DNA of 64,000 nucleotides from Echinococcus granulosus (Eukaryota; Platyhelminthes; Cestoda; Cyclophyllidea; Taeniidae): contig NW_020170395.1 of NCBI RefSeq assembly GCF_000524195.1, positions 1,124,814 through 1,188,813 of the forward strand, given 5' to 3'. Positions 39,208 to 50,999 of this stretch are shown here, one piece after another (within the stretch, counting starts at the first letter, position 1; every line of letters begins with the position of its first letter). A program made the position numbers and the translations under genes. Under the pieces are notes generated by a model. It saw only the letters and a list, made by a program, of their open reading frames with translations. It was not told the origin of the DNA and made no database searches.

Positions 39208-42200
39208 TTACTGTTGCTGATGCAAATAATACTCGAGGAGATCACGAATTACCAAGTAGATGGGCGGATAGGTTCGCTGTTTGCGCTCCTGTACCTGCTC
39301 GGTGTAGACGTCCAGCGCCTTGGTGATAAAGGCCAATCGCGTCGCCTCGTCCGCAGTGAAAAGGCACCAGCGGATGTAGCGGTCTAGGCTCCAACCGGAG
39401 GCCGTCTGATGCGGAAGTGGGATTTCCTCTGGAGAGCGCGCGATTACGTGGTGAAGCACCAGACTGCCTGGCAGACAATCGTCACCCAAACCCACTGCTC
39501 TGCGACTGCTCTCTGTCAACAATGCCAGCCCTTGCGATTTGCTCATCTGATTGTAAAACACCGTTTAGACAACTGAGATGAAAGAGAGTCGAGAGGGAAA
39601 GGGAGATGAGACTCACGGAGAGGATATCCTCAGTAGGGAGGGAGAAGAGTTGTCGGAGGGTGCGCAAACGAGCGAAAGCGCCCTCAGTGGAGACAGAGGG
39701 CGGAGCGAGAGTGGCTAGGGCCATCTCGATGGCGGCGCTGCTAGTGGTGAGGCGAGAGCGCTGCGCTTCATTGGTGCATGGTCGAAAGAGACTAGTGTGC
39801 ACGGCTAAGGCGTCCAGGCAGTGAGGTAGAACACGGGTTTGGAGGCCTGTACGAACCGCAGCTTCCCCTGAGGTGAAAATCGGTTTGTCTGCTGAGCGAA
39901 AGCCGCTGCCCGTTGTGGAGAGGGAGACTGAGAAGCCCGTCAAATACTCAGTTCGCATTCGGTTAATAAATGCCTGTAGACGGAGAAACAGTATCGAAAT
40001 TCAGTAGCAACGCTTTTTAAACATACCTGTAGATCGTGCACATAAGGTGGATCCTCATCGCCGTCGGGGATTTCCTTGTGCATCCTGGGTAGGATATAAT
40101 CGAGAATGTAATCTTTAATGGCTTTGAGAAGGGGTTCAAGTGCTGATAGACAGACGCTGGAGAGCTCAGTTACGATAGCCTTATCAATAATTGCCCGAGG
40201 ATCCTCCACTCCCAACTTTCTGCACTCCCACATCTGCTGTTGAACAGTGGCGTGTCCCGCGACAGTTATTCGGAGCCGGTCAACGAAGGTGCAGGTGAAA
40301 TTTACCAGATGGGCATTCTTTTGCTGTGCAGTGGTGGGTAATCCATCAGCAGACACTTGGAATGCCTCAGGGCTTGTGATGATTAGTGCTTCGACTTTGG
40401 TTGAGAAAAGAGCCACCATTTTTGCCACATTACAAGTAATCTAGAGATAGGGGAAAATTGGATAACGTAAGGGCGACAAGTCTGCAAACAAACCTTGCAG
40501 AAGAGTTCTCGTTGCACAGCAGCAGAATGCGCCAGCTCTGTCGCAACCGTTTGCACCATCCGCTCAGCATCGATGAGTCTTGGAAGATTTTCACCATTGC
40601 TTTCCGAGGTAGTGACGTCAGCAAAAGTCGAATTGACACGATCACAAAGACGCGTCAAGCAGCGACCAAGATAGGCAGTTTCAAAGGGAGACAAGAAATT
40701 CCTAATGGGATCTGAAAGTAGCTGCTGCTGATCGCTGATGTTAAGAAAGAGCTTCAGCAGTCGTGGGTAGTCCCTTTCAAGGGCTTCCTTCAATTGACCC
40801 GAACGCCTACGTAGTGCTGGTTCAAAGATAGCGTTCAGGCAGGTAACAATCCAACCAAGAAGGCCATCAGAACACACCTCGGCCAAGCACGAATCAACCT
40901 TCTTCGCCAGTTGCCTTATTTTCGACAAAACTTAAGTGAAGTCAAGATAATCGACAATTTATAGAGAAATTTACCAAAGTCATTGGCACAATTTCTTTCT
41001 TCATTATAAAGAACCATCATAATCGCGATGCAGCAATCCCTTTCATCTGGATTATCCAGATTCTTTAAAAGGTAATTGCAAAGACCACTAAACAAAGTAG
41101 TGGACGTCGAGGCATTTCCTGCAGATGAGCGTTTCTTTTTCAGTATGACACACAGCATACGCACTTGAGCTAAACACTGGTCGAGAGTTCCGACCATTTG
41201 GTCCAATCCAGCCCAAAGAAGATTTCGAAATGCTGCGGAATGACCACCACCACTGGGCAATGAAGCTTTGCCTTAGTGCGAGAGACAAAGAGTATTTAGG
41301 AACATAGGTGACGAAGCAAATATTGTGGAGTAGCAGTTGATCTACCTGGTGCGGTTGAAGTTAACGATGAAATGACCTTTCCTTTCGCTCGTTTGCTGAG
41401 GTCTTCGACATCTGCAGAAGACTTCACCGCACTTTCGATTTCTGTCTGCCAATCAGAAACTAGGGCTTGAATAACTTTCGGTAACACGGACAAATTGTTG
41501 AATGCCTAAATGAAGCGTGAAGCAGGTGAGTTATCGCAGCTTACTTGTAACGCAAGGCCCAAACCAGCTCGATCTCTACTTTTGAATGAGGTATGAACCA
41601 GCTCCCAGGCCTCCCTAGTGACGCGCTCCTTCTCCTTCACTACATCCTTATGCTGCTCTTCTAAGACGGTTATCCCCTTCCACTCCACCAAGTTGAATGT
41701 ATAATCTAGTTCTTCTATACATTCAGATGACTGTACAATGTCAGAAGACGCTAAACGTTAAAGAGAACGTAAGAATACAAACCATGCAGTTTTCTCGAAG
41801 TTGAGGATATACGAAGGATACCCCGCAAAGCTTCATATACGATGCCTAGGCGGCGAATAAGAGTTACTTGAGTGCTAAGATGGTCGTAGTGCTTGGCAAT
41901 TCTCTGTTTGATCATATTGACGCTTCCAGAAACGCTCATGATACGAGACTCAACACTTCCAACAATATTAGAAAAGTTCTCCAATTCCACGGTTTGATTG
42001 AGCAGTTCGTTGTTATGCTTGGACACATGCTGAGAAATCGAAGCGTCTAGTCTGAAATATCCCATGCAGCACCTCATTTAGCAAAGTTAGAACACAAAAC
42101 CAACGAAATGGACTAAACCTAACAGCCGTCACTACAGCAATATTCTAAGGATTCATGTTAGACATTGTGAGTGCGAAGTCGACAAGATGTGCACACTATG

Positions 42201-42376
42201 CAGTACTATAGCATGATTAATGTCACGAATATCATCTGCAGCCATTCTTACTCAGACAGTCTTTCTGAAACCATTTTAAGGGGCTCCAGCAGATTGTTCG
42301 TTTCAAATACCTTCGACACGAACACCTTTTCATCGAAATCATTTTGCAATAGCTTCAGAAACCTGTCACTATCCAT
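39208..42376 (-). CDS. COG5: COG5, conserved oligomeric Golgi complex subunit 5
   Basis: Nine exons in descending order (42376-42252, 42051-41783, 41750-41545, 41505-41346, 41271-40975, 40930-40494, 40440-40027, 39973-39617, 39546-39208) join in phase to 867 residues; vertebrate COG5 is about 840-860. COG5 is a lobe B subunit of the COG tether for retrograde intra-Golgi vesicles. The start reads MDSDRFLKLLQNDFDEKVFV. The N-terminal coiled-coil follows (LDASISQHVSKHNNELLNQT; IKQRIAKHYDHLSTQ), then IEELDYTFNLVEWKGITVLE, TAPG..SLPSGGGHSAAFRN and FLSPFETAYLGRCLTRL. The end is SGWSLDRYIRWC...YPPIYLVIRDLLEYYLHQQQ. Introns are mostly 32-74 bp, with one of 200 bp. The gene converges with PRPF38B. Identity rests on whole-length collinearity with human COG5. 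Confidence 0.96.
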
Positions 42377-42985
42377 CCCAGCACACCGAGTTGGTGCAGC
42401 TCAACTACTGCGCGTGAAAGCTGAGAAGGCTTAAAGTGTGTAGTCTAACTGGGAACTTTGATACCTCTGTGCTTTATGTTTTGTGTGCCAGCCTTTTAGC
42501 AAGGCTAATGTTATTTCGGATTTTTGTGCTTAAGGGTTTTCCAGCTTTCTCTAGGGACTTCGAAGTTGAAAGGAATTGTCGAAAATGCATTAACGTTGAC
42601 GTCCATCGCTCTTGATTTATTACCATGATATTGTCTGATCTGCTTTAGTGGTATTCTTACCTTCCGCCGCTAAGTGAGTACCACTTTACTCAAACACATG
42701 CGAAAATATTTTTTCTACAAAGTTGTTCAATTGAGAAGGATTTCCACTTCAAGTCAATAAAAGAAGTCTCGACTTCTAACAAGTTGTTCCTTCTCAAACA
42801 GTTTCACTCTGCCAAGAACACAATACTGCATCCATACGACACAGTTTAACTGAATTATGGTTCAAATTTATTAATATAAATTAGGCTCTGTTATCTTCTG
42901 AAATTGATGCAAACCACTTACCTAACATTATACCTACTCCCCAGGTGCACAAAACGCGTATCTCTTCTGTCACACACCTGGCTAT
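42377..42985. other. COG5 upstream spacer
   Basis: Contains the presumed COG5 promoter and 5' UTR, but I see no clear core-promoter element. No gene on the plus strand. Confidence 0.4.
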
Positions 42986-42989
42986 TTGT

Positions 42990-43195
42990 GCAGCATTCCG
43001 AGACTTTCCTGAAGACGAAAGAAGACGCGATTCTTGGGCAGAATATATATTTTTAGCACAGGGAAGGTGTATGGGCTACTAGCATGTCCCGAAGGCCAGC
43101 CCACCCAGGGAGGTACAAAATGGTAAATTCAAAAGTTCGAAGGTGGCGCCTCACCAATACCGAGGGACAAACCCCCATCGTATTACATAGCCTCC
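42990..43195 (+). repeat. Dispersed repeat A, copy 1
   Basis: Matches 43775-43980 in direct orientation, for example TTCCTGAAGA, GGGCAGAATAT, AGCCCACC.AGGGAGGTACAA, and CCTCACCAATACCGAGG. Divergence is visible but moderate. No protein-coding potential recognised. Confidence 0.85.
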
Positions 43196-43774
43196 CCCCT
43201 CTTTTGAGCGTCGTCCTCTGCGCTCCCACGGATCAACTTCCTGCGTCAGCCATTACAACGTAGTCGGCGCTGCAGAGAAACACCCGCGAGCTGACCGCGC
43301 CAGTCACCAAATTAGCGTGCAACTGAGGAGATACTTGACCCCAACGTCACTGATCCCTCTTGGCAGCTTAATTGGGTCTGGAGTTTCGTCCAGTTTGGAA
43401 ACTTGATTGAAAAATGGGGAATTGCACTGGTCATTGTGTCTGTCCATAGATAACTGTAGGAACACTGGTAGGTCCAAGGGGGGTTTCGGGTCTGTACCAC
43501 GTTGTTACCACTTTAGAGGATAGGGGAAATCTGCAACAAAACTTCCAGATGGCTCATGGCTAGTGTCGCTACAGTTGTTAATAGCTTTCCTGCAGAACAC
43601 GAGACTGGGATAGATGGCTAAGGTGGACGTCAACTTCAACCCTTCTACTAGGTAATATCACCATTCTTCCATTCGTAGCATATGCACTTCTTCTACTCCG
43701 CTGAGGCTTATCACGCGGCAGTGAAAATCAGGATACATAACCTTTCGGATCAAGTTGACTTTCCGCTGCACCAA

Positions 43775-43980
43775 TGTAGTGTCCCAAGACTTCCTGAAGA
43801 TGAGAGGAGACACTATACTAGGGCAGAATATGTGTATTCAGCACAGAGAAGGTGTTTGGGGTACTGGCATGACCCCAAGGCTAGCCCACCTAGGGAGGTA
43901 CAAGAAGGTAAATTTAAAATTTCTAAAGTGGCTCCTCACCAATACCGAGGATTAAACCATCATCGTATTATATTTGAGAT
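43775..43980 (+). repeat. Dispersed repeat A, copy 2
   Basis: Direct partner of 42990-43195, about 790 bp downstream. Open frames across it are not shared with copy 1, so they are unlikely to be genes. Confidence 0.85.
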
Positions 43981-43999
43981 GCTCAGCCTCTGACGTTTG

Positions 44000-44265
44000 A
44001 TCACCCTCCCAGTGGCATAGGGTACTGTACACAGATATAGCCATCCAGTCCTTCTGTATGCCAACAGACAACCCTCTACCATACCGATTTACATTAGCAC
44101 GTCTCCAGAGATACCTTCCAATGCTAGAATGCGTCATGTCATTTACTGAATATCGCGTCTAAGTGTAACAGTTGAGAGGCGTTTGTTGTAGATGGTTGAA
44201 ACGGAGTTGACTGGCAACTGGTGCAGTCTAGGCCACATTGGCCTCCGTGAAACACAACTGTGACC
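44000..44265 (+). repeat. Dispersed repeat B, copy 1
   Basis: Matches 47415-47690 in direct orientation (CCAGTCCTTC, ACAACCCTCT, GTCATGTCATTTACTGA versus GCCATGTCATTTGCTGA). Old and degenerate. It abuts repeat A copy 2 and may be part of the same element. Confidence 0.75.
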
Positions 44266-45424
44266 TAGTTTAACTACTTATATCCTGATCAGAGAGCATA
44301 AGGTTGCACACCGCTTTGGGGGTAAAGACGACTGGCATACTAAGTACGATATTATGGAACACTGCTAGTCCTTGGGCACCATTTCCGAAATTTGTCTCTT
44401 TCAGCAGTTGACTATGGCACTGCACGCGAAATTCGTCAGAATGAACGACGCGCATGCAACATAGGGAGAGTGCCTTTCATTGTTCGTGCTGGCACATGCG
44501 ACGAGTTGGGTTGGATGGTAGAGTACCGTGTCCCTTGCCAGCATATCCCTTAGACACATTGGTTGTTTGTTGCAACATCTACTGAAGGGCATTAATCAAA
44601 ATGCGAGTACCAATTACTCAGACTATGACATGTGTCGTCCTGTTCATACCTAAGCCGGAAACAGTCCTTCATGTAATTTCATCAACTCATTCTCCTCTGA
44701 CCTTGCCTCATTACTGCCTTTCATGGTGAAATCGAGACTTTATAAAGTGGTAGAAGTGAATGAGGTATCGGAATGCGCCCACTGCCAAACAGAGTCACGT
44801 CAGGGCAAAATGTGACAGGAGATTACATGCAGCGCTACCCACGGTGAGGATCACCATTGGCATTGGACGTCATCTCATGGCGATGGTGATACACAGTTTC
44901 GCTGTTGCAGGTAGTGCCAAGAAAGACGACCATAGGGGCTATGTTGAACTTGGTGAGTGTTTTGGTCTCCGATGCTTCGGATACTATGCTGGTGCCATGC
45001 AGCTATGTAAGTAGACACGCATGCCTCTTGTACAATTTCAATGTGGGACATTTCAATTTGTATGCCCTTCAGATGTCTTCAGGAGTAAATCGGACTCCAG
45101 ACTGCATCACCACTTCACATATAACTATTTTCAGGCGTTTATTCTTTTAAAAATTAAAAAGGGAGCAGCGTATATATTCCTTTTATAACCACTGTAATGG
45201 CCAAAGTTAACGCTCACTTCGACACCCTTAGTGAAGTGAGGAGTTGAACACTTCTATCCTAAAGTGGTTGTGCCTGCAGCACACAGTATTTAGGTATCAT
45301 TCGTAGAATGTATTTAATATGACTGTGTTAATTTGAGCACATTGGCTCATACGTATTCATCATCAGGAGGATGACAATCCTTCTCAGCTGTGAGGCTCAC
45401 CACATAGCACCAATACTTACGCAT
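44266..45424. other. Repeat-island spacer
   Basis: No gene is supported. Short open frames overlap on both strands with no recognisable domain. The base composition resembles the flanking repeats, and the stretch may be further element sequence. Confidence 0.35.
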
Positions 45425-45500
45425 TCATCGGTACAAATGTGTACCGAATGACGTTGGCTTGATTGGCTTCCACAGCATCTGCTATCAGAGAGAATAGTTG
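45425..45500 (-). repeat. Dispersed repeat C, copy 1
   Basis: The reverse complement shares AGATGCTGTGGAAGCCAATC with 46770-46795 (one mismatch) and weaker flanking similarity. Inverted orientation relative to copy 2. Confidence 0.55.
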
Positions 45501-45566
45501 TGTACATTGGAGCTACCCACTCGTATAAACAGTGCCTGCGGAAAGTTAAACGAACGCTTGACTGAG

Positions 45567-45574
45567 TATATAAA
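45567..45574 (+). promoter_or_regulatory. Candidate TATA box
   Basis: TATATAAA sits 66 bp before the ATG at 45640. That spacing would give a start site near 45600 and a short 5' UTR. It is suggestive support for a transcript there, but A+T-rich matches also arise by chance. Confidence 0.3.
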
Positions 45575-45639
45575 TGTGTGATGCAGGTGGTGCACACCAT
45601 GTTCATACGTGGTCACCATTAACACCACCAATCCACAGC

Positions 45640-48600
45640 ATGCGGTTACACTCCAGTCTGGTGTGTCTTCCCCTCCTCCTCCTCCTCCTCCTCCTCCTCC
45701 CTGCATTCGCCTCGCATCGCGCCTCTGCCGTCGTGGTGTCGGATGGCGAGGCAGCGCGGAAATTTGGAGATGACCTGTTTGAGGCGCCCAACCACATGGA
45801 GGGTGGAGAAGTGATCGAAGCGATGGGTGACGTGGAGGAGGAAGAGGAGTTAATCAGAGAATCCGGTGAAGGCGGTATGCAGATGGATTTCCTTGTGCCG
45901 ACTGCATGGCGTCAGTCTAGCCTCAGACGACCTCGGAAAGTCCCCATTCCCACATGTCCAAATGGTGGCAGAGGACCAGGTCCAATGACTCCTTAGTTGT
46001 CTGATAAGGGACTCACTAAATTCCACTAACATGCTTCTTCCTTGCTAGTAGAGGAATTCCAGTGGTGTACAGTGGTAAAATGCCAAGCTGTTTAAATATA
46101 TGTAGTGTATAAACCACTCATTTTCTTCCTTTTGACAACTAAATTTTGTGGATTACTTGCGAGGTTTTGCTGGATGCAGTTTGTGCTGGCAGAATGACAC
46201 TAACCTAGGTGGATATAATAATGGCACATGCTTTGAGTGCATGTTTTACCATACAAAGCAGCGATTACGCCAATGACATAGCTTTCTACCCATTCCTGCT
46301 ATTCCAGCAATTCTCCCATTCCATTGTCTCTTTCTGATGAGGCGAGTGTTCTCCAGGCGACACCAAGTGCCGCCTATTGGGGAGGAATGTATCACAATCT
46401 AGATTAATTTGGTGGGATATAGCAATCAATCTTCTACATCTGCTGCAGACAGCTGAATCTGTTGCGACTCACAACAGTAGACTGACTGAGATCTGGTGGA
46501 ATTCGGACATCCAATTTGGTCTTGAGTTCTGCATCACCGGCGGTAATTGAGTGAGACTAGGTTGGAAGGAAGGTGAGCCTGAAAGAATGATTAGCAGTAT
46601 GGGTGGGAGAGCTTGGCGAATGACCCTGGTGGTCTGGTAAGTAGCATGAAGACGACATTACTAGGCAATGGGGTTGGGAGTGCGATTTCTGCCTCTGCAA
46701 ACACTGCTGCTGCTGTGGCCCTTAATCCATGTTGGGGAAAGTCATTCGTACATACATACTGCCGCGAGTAACAGATGCTGTGGAAACCAATCAAGTGTAC
46801 GTTGTATGGAAGTAACGTGCTCTCGAATTAATATAACTGTGAATGCAAGTTGTGAACTGAACACAAGCATGCTAACTATCCTCCATAAATGCTATAATGA
46901 AAGTTTAGTCCTCATTCCGATAGTAGACACTGCAAACTAACCTGTTCCACTTTCCAGGATAATTACCGACAATTGGTAATATCCTGTTTTCATTCACAAG
47001 TATCTCAAAATGTGGTTGTTTAGCCGAAGCATTGTAAGACGTGAAATGGTGATTACAAAAGCATTTCAACATAATTAGGCATTTAAAGCTTGCTGAGAAA
47101 AGAAGGTTAAAATTCACGTACTACACACCATCAGGTGGGGAAGACAATAGATTTCACAGGCACTTGTTGGTAGATCCACAAGTTACATGCATTTAGGCGT
47201 GGTTGTATAGCGACCGTAGCTGTTCTACGAGGTGCCATTCGTGAGAACATTAACCTAACAGCGAAGCCACATGATCAGATGCGCAACATCATGTGGTGCC
47301 ACGAAGCTACATGGTGTGTTCATCGCCCGTTCCACACAACGCTTTTGTCAGAAATGCAGGAGCATCGTCCCTCCAGCTAAACGACATTTGTCAGAGTTGA
47401 ACATTTAAATACTTGTCTTGATGCTTAGCCGTCACTATGGTGGCCTGGCGTCCTCTTCATAGCTGTAGTCAGCCAGTCCTTCCATATGCTAGTAGAAAAC
47501 CCTCTCCAATGCTAATTTCATTGGCAAGTCTGAAGAGATGCTAAAATGAGCCATGTCATTTGCTGAGTATCACATCTTGGCATCACAGAGAGGAGACCGC
47601 ATTTGTGGTTAGCTAAATCTGACGTCACTCGAAATGGGTGATGTCGAAACTGCATTGGTTTCCAGAAAACTCCACTGACACCTAAATGTTCTTTCAGTTG
47701 TTGGGTCTTTCCGAAAATGGATGTCCAATAAGTTGTCGTTTAAGTACAAAGTATATGTGCATTTCATACCCATCATACTACTTTGTACTTAAACGACAAC
47801 TTATNNNNNNNNNNNNNNNNNNNNNNNNNNNNNNNNNNNNNNNNNNNNNNNNNNNNNNNNNNNNNNNNNNNNNNNNNNNNNNNNNNNNNNNNNNNNNNNN
47901 NNNNCTATCTTCAAGGTAGTTGCCACTGTCATCCGTTGTCATTATTTTGCCCAACAAACGATCATTTACCATCAACGATTGAGGTGTCACCATCCACTCT
48001 CGGGGTTTGTGGAGAGAACGGGAGAGAGAACGAGGATTGTGTCACGCACGTTGACTAAAACGCAGTCAAATCTCGACTTGGACGTCAAAAAATGTGAGCA
48101 AATTTGCCTCCCACCGTTCGCTTATTTAATGACCTACATCAGTTGATCCGCAAGAGTTCAATGTCTCCTTTGCACTTATCAAGACGGAGAATCGGGTACA
48201 ATCTTGTGGCACCAAGGCCTCATAATGACGACCATGAGGAGGGACAACCATGTGGACGAAGTAATCCACACGAGAATTATTTGATCATGCGGTTATGATG
48301 CCACCTCGTTCCTTTTTTTATCTCCATGTCATTTAAAGGGGGATATTTGAGTAGTCGGTGTCGATAATGGGATCACCATCTGGGTAACTAAACTTGTAGT
48401 CCTGGCGAAAAAAGGGCTCGGAAGGGGAAGAAGAATACACCCTGTCAACACTTCGCCTTCCTCGTCAATGCAATGCCTCTCAGAAGACCTGAGCTTGTCA
48501 CTCCATAACGAGGTGATAGTTGTTTGGTTATGGGGGATTGTGGGTAACCAGGGCACCAACTTGCCAAATCACTGCAGACGTTCTCATTGCTGAAGCTCAA

Positions 48601-49358
48601 CCGAAGAGGACGTGTAATGTGACCACGTGACTCGGCGGGGTCACCGCACCAGCAGAAATGTCAATTTTACGCGTCAACAGTTATTCAAGTTAGCCAATGT
48701 GGCCTAAAATAAATGCCCTTCAGAGGGGTTACAAACTACTCACCAATTCGTGCTACTTTAATGAGAGTGCTTCATTTACTCCTCATGAAGTTGAACCATA
48801 AATAAAAGGTGACAAGGGGGAAGGCACGTTTGCCACAAGTCTGAGTGATTAAGATATCTCGAATACTTGGCCTCTTCCAGACCGATGGGCTGGCCACTGG
48901 AAGCCCACATGGGTCAAGGTCATCCATGTGGTGTCCAGTGTAGGCACCTCACTTGGTCGCCTCCTGGACTTCAACTGTGCCCATTTAAAGGCCTCATATG
49001 TGCTTTTTTTTGATATAAATCCCCCCACGTCCTGCTTAAATTAACTCAACACTGATTGTAATTAGCAGCTCACGTCACGTTGAATGTTGCGCTCCTTTTT
49101 TAAGCACAATTTTGCGGAATCGTAAGTAATTGTTTTCAGCTAAGCAACTTATTCCTCACCTCTGTGTGGCCTGCATATTCAATTAAAAGGGAATGTTCTC
49201 CGTGCTATTTTTAAAAGAAGAAAATTTCAAATTGTCATGAATCTCCCACCCGTGTAGGCACTACTTACCGCGGCGACTTCATCTATTGCCACAAGGAGAT
49301 GGAATTAAATCTGATCCTGAAAAGAGAGCCCGCAAAGCCAAAGTATGGGTTTATTTGA
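45640..49358 (+). CDS. Candidate secreted propeptide/prohormone, two exons
   Basis: Not a recognised family. The ATG at 45640 opens a frame with a strong signal peptide (MRLHSSLV, then a Leu run, then PAFASHRA). An acidic spacer with EEEEE follows, then the basic stretch LRRPRKV and TCPNGG. Unspliced, it stops at 45996 (118 aa). Two phase-1 donors (after 45964 or 45979) could join the acceptor cgtgtag|GC at 49258. That exon encodes TTYRGDFIYCHKEMELNLIL and a KR, ending at TGA 49358. The join pairs two cysteines in a prohormone-like layout. Cautions: the Leu run is a (CCT)n microsatellite, the donors are weak, and repeats and a gap lie in the proposed intron. Exon 2 assignment is inference. 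Confidence 0.33.
45671..45701 (+). repeat. (CCT)n microsatellite
   Basis: About ten CCT units, encoding the hydrophobic Leu core of the candidate signal peptide at 45640. It could be a genuine leader or a chance frame across a microsatellite. Confidence 0.9.
46000..47414. other. Repeat-island spacer
   Basis: No supported gene. It contains repeat C copy 2 and, at 46668, a 90-codon frame with a leader-like start that I rejected. Confidence 0.35.
46745..46815 (+). repeat. Dispersed repeat C, copy 2
   Basis: Inverted partner of 45425-45500. It underlies the start of a 90-codon Cys-containing open frame (46668-46940), which argues against that frame being a gene. Confidence 0.55.
47415..47690 (+). 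repeat. Dispersed repeat B, copy 2
   Basis: Direct partner of 44000-44265. It lies just left of the hairpin and the second assembly gap. Confidence 0.75.
47728..47804. repeat. Perfect 26-bp inverted repeat at gap edge
   Basis: Arms 47728-47753 and 47779-47804 are exact reverse complements (starting ATAAGTTGTCG, ending CGACAACTTAT) around a 25-nt loop. The right arm ends exactly where the Ns begin. It could be a short inverted-repeat element or a contig-end artefact. Confidence 0.95.
47805..47904. other. Assembly gap (100 N)
   Basis: Exactly 100 N, a conventional gap of unknown size, directly abutting a palindrome. Confidence 0.98.
47905..49257. other. Spacer between gap and candidate exon 49258
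   Basis: No gene or RNA feature supported. Short frames only. Confidence 0.35.
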
Positions 49359-50139
49359 ATGTTTAAAAAGCACCCCTAATCAAAATAGACCCTTTTGTTC
49401 TAAGTTAAGAGATGGCATAACAGTAATAAAACAGGAGGAATCTCTAGGTGGAAATTACCTGCTTGCCATGAAATGATTAAAAGAGGTGATTTAGCCTAAA
49501 CATTCTGAATGGGGGCTACTAATGGTACGGTTTACAACAAGACAGTAAATGTAGATGGGTGATAAATTTGAAAACGTGCGTCTTAGGAGGTCAAATGAAT
49601 AACATTTGGTCATCTGCTTTCGCGTTTTATAAAAAGGGGTGGAGGAAGGGGGATATTAGCCATTAGATGCAACGTTGAACTGCTTTGAGCAGGCAGGAGT
49701 CGTCTCTTGTGAATTGTACAGTTTGAACTCGTGACCGATATCAATCCATCAGGTGGATAATAAAAGGCTTGTTCAAGAAGCTGCCAGACACTGCAAAGTA
49801 TGCAATGCGCAATGGACCATGTCTCACTTCCAACCGGTCTTCACATGAGGGAGACAAAGCATTGCGGCTGATCTGACAAGCACTGACGCATTTCAGCGCT
49901 GATTTTCCTCCTTCCTCATCTCTCACTTCACTGCTAGGGCTGCGTTCGAGTCCTTTAAACCACTCACAGGCATCAACAACATTAATGAGCACTCGGAGAC
50001 ACTGTTTATGCTGACACCGCCACTTAGAAATAAAAGATTCATGAAAGAATGTCATATTCCCGTGGAGGTGACTTACGCATGCCGATGAAGCTGGCCCTAT
50101 GCATCAGGTGTTGACCTTCATGGATAAAATTCAGGAAAA

Positions 50140-50960
50140 GCCACGATGTGCTCAAAACAGACAGCAATGAGTCGCACGACACACAGACACGAGACATTAG
50201 CCCTCCCCCACCCCCACTGGCACCTGCCTCCTCACCCTTACGGTCTCTTGTCCACTTTTAAATCCACGTTACGAGGTGCCGTTGCAATGTGGAGGAGGTG
50301 ATTCCACTCTGACTGCCCCACGAATTCACAACAACTCGATTCCGTAGCTGTTGCACAACCTGGCTGCATGGCTAGCCATCCGATCAGCCAGCCATACACC
50401 TAGCTGCCTTCTCGTCAAATTCGTTGCAGGACATGCGGAGATGGTGGAGTACGCAACATCCGGTATGGCGTACAGGGTAAGCAGAACCGGAAAGAGAACA
50501 GCCTACCACTCACCCACCCACCCACCACCAAATGGATGAGACGAAGCGACTGGTTGTGGTGATGGTTGGTTCACTCAAAAACGCATGAGTCACGAGGAGG
50601 AAGACTGCGCATTCTCGAGTAGAAAGGAGGGGGAGGGAAGAGAGGAGAGAGTAGAATGACACGACGTGTGGTCATTGAGTGAAGTAAGGAGAGATGATGG
50701 TGTCAGCAGGGTGATGCCTGCAGACCTGTCTGCAATGCGTGACGAGTCGATTGGTGTACACATGAACGAACTGAGAAAGTGGAGTGAGTGGAGGAAAAGT
50801 AGGGTGGGATTGTGTGTGGTGGGAGGGAGGTGAATGCTGTGGACGCGACTGCGCAAATGTGTTCCATCCACATGCACATTACCATCTGACAGCATGTTTT
50901 AAAGGACACCAAATGACCACCAGCATCCTCACTGACTGACTGACTGACTAGCTGACTGCC
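50140..50960 (+). repeat. Dispersed repeat D, copy 1
   Basis: Matches 59890-60480 in direct orientation over several hundred bases: CCGTAGCTG..., CTTCTCGTCAAAT, ACATGCGGAGA.GGTG, CAACATCCG.TA, GAATGACAC.AC, and AGTC.ATTGGT. Copy 1 is G+C-richer. Apparent exons here (for example 50428-50470) are repeat sequence. Confidence 0.82.
50931..50949. repeat. (ACTG)n microsatellite
   Basis: About five tandem ACTG units with a following degenerate unit. Confidence 0.85.
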
Positions 50961-50999
50961 TAAATGGTTGACAACCATGTGACACGTCATGTGTTTTGT

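Noticed and set aside
46668..46940. 90-codon ORF with leader-like start and several cysteines
   Set aside because: Part of it overlaps repeat C, shared in inverted orientation with 45425-45500. No splice support or family recognised.
49940..49965. tRNA B-box-like GCGTTCGAGTCC
   Set aside because: Flanks do not form a T-stem, and no A box or acceptor stem is present.
50427..50470. Apparent exon with tgcag acceptor and GTAAGC donor
   Set aside because: The same sequence is present in repeat D at about 60.0 kb within a RUSF1 intron, so it is repeat DNA.
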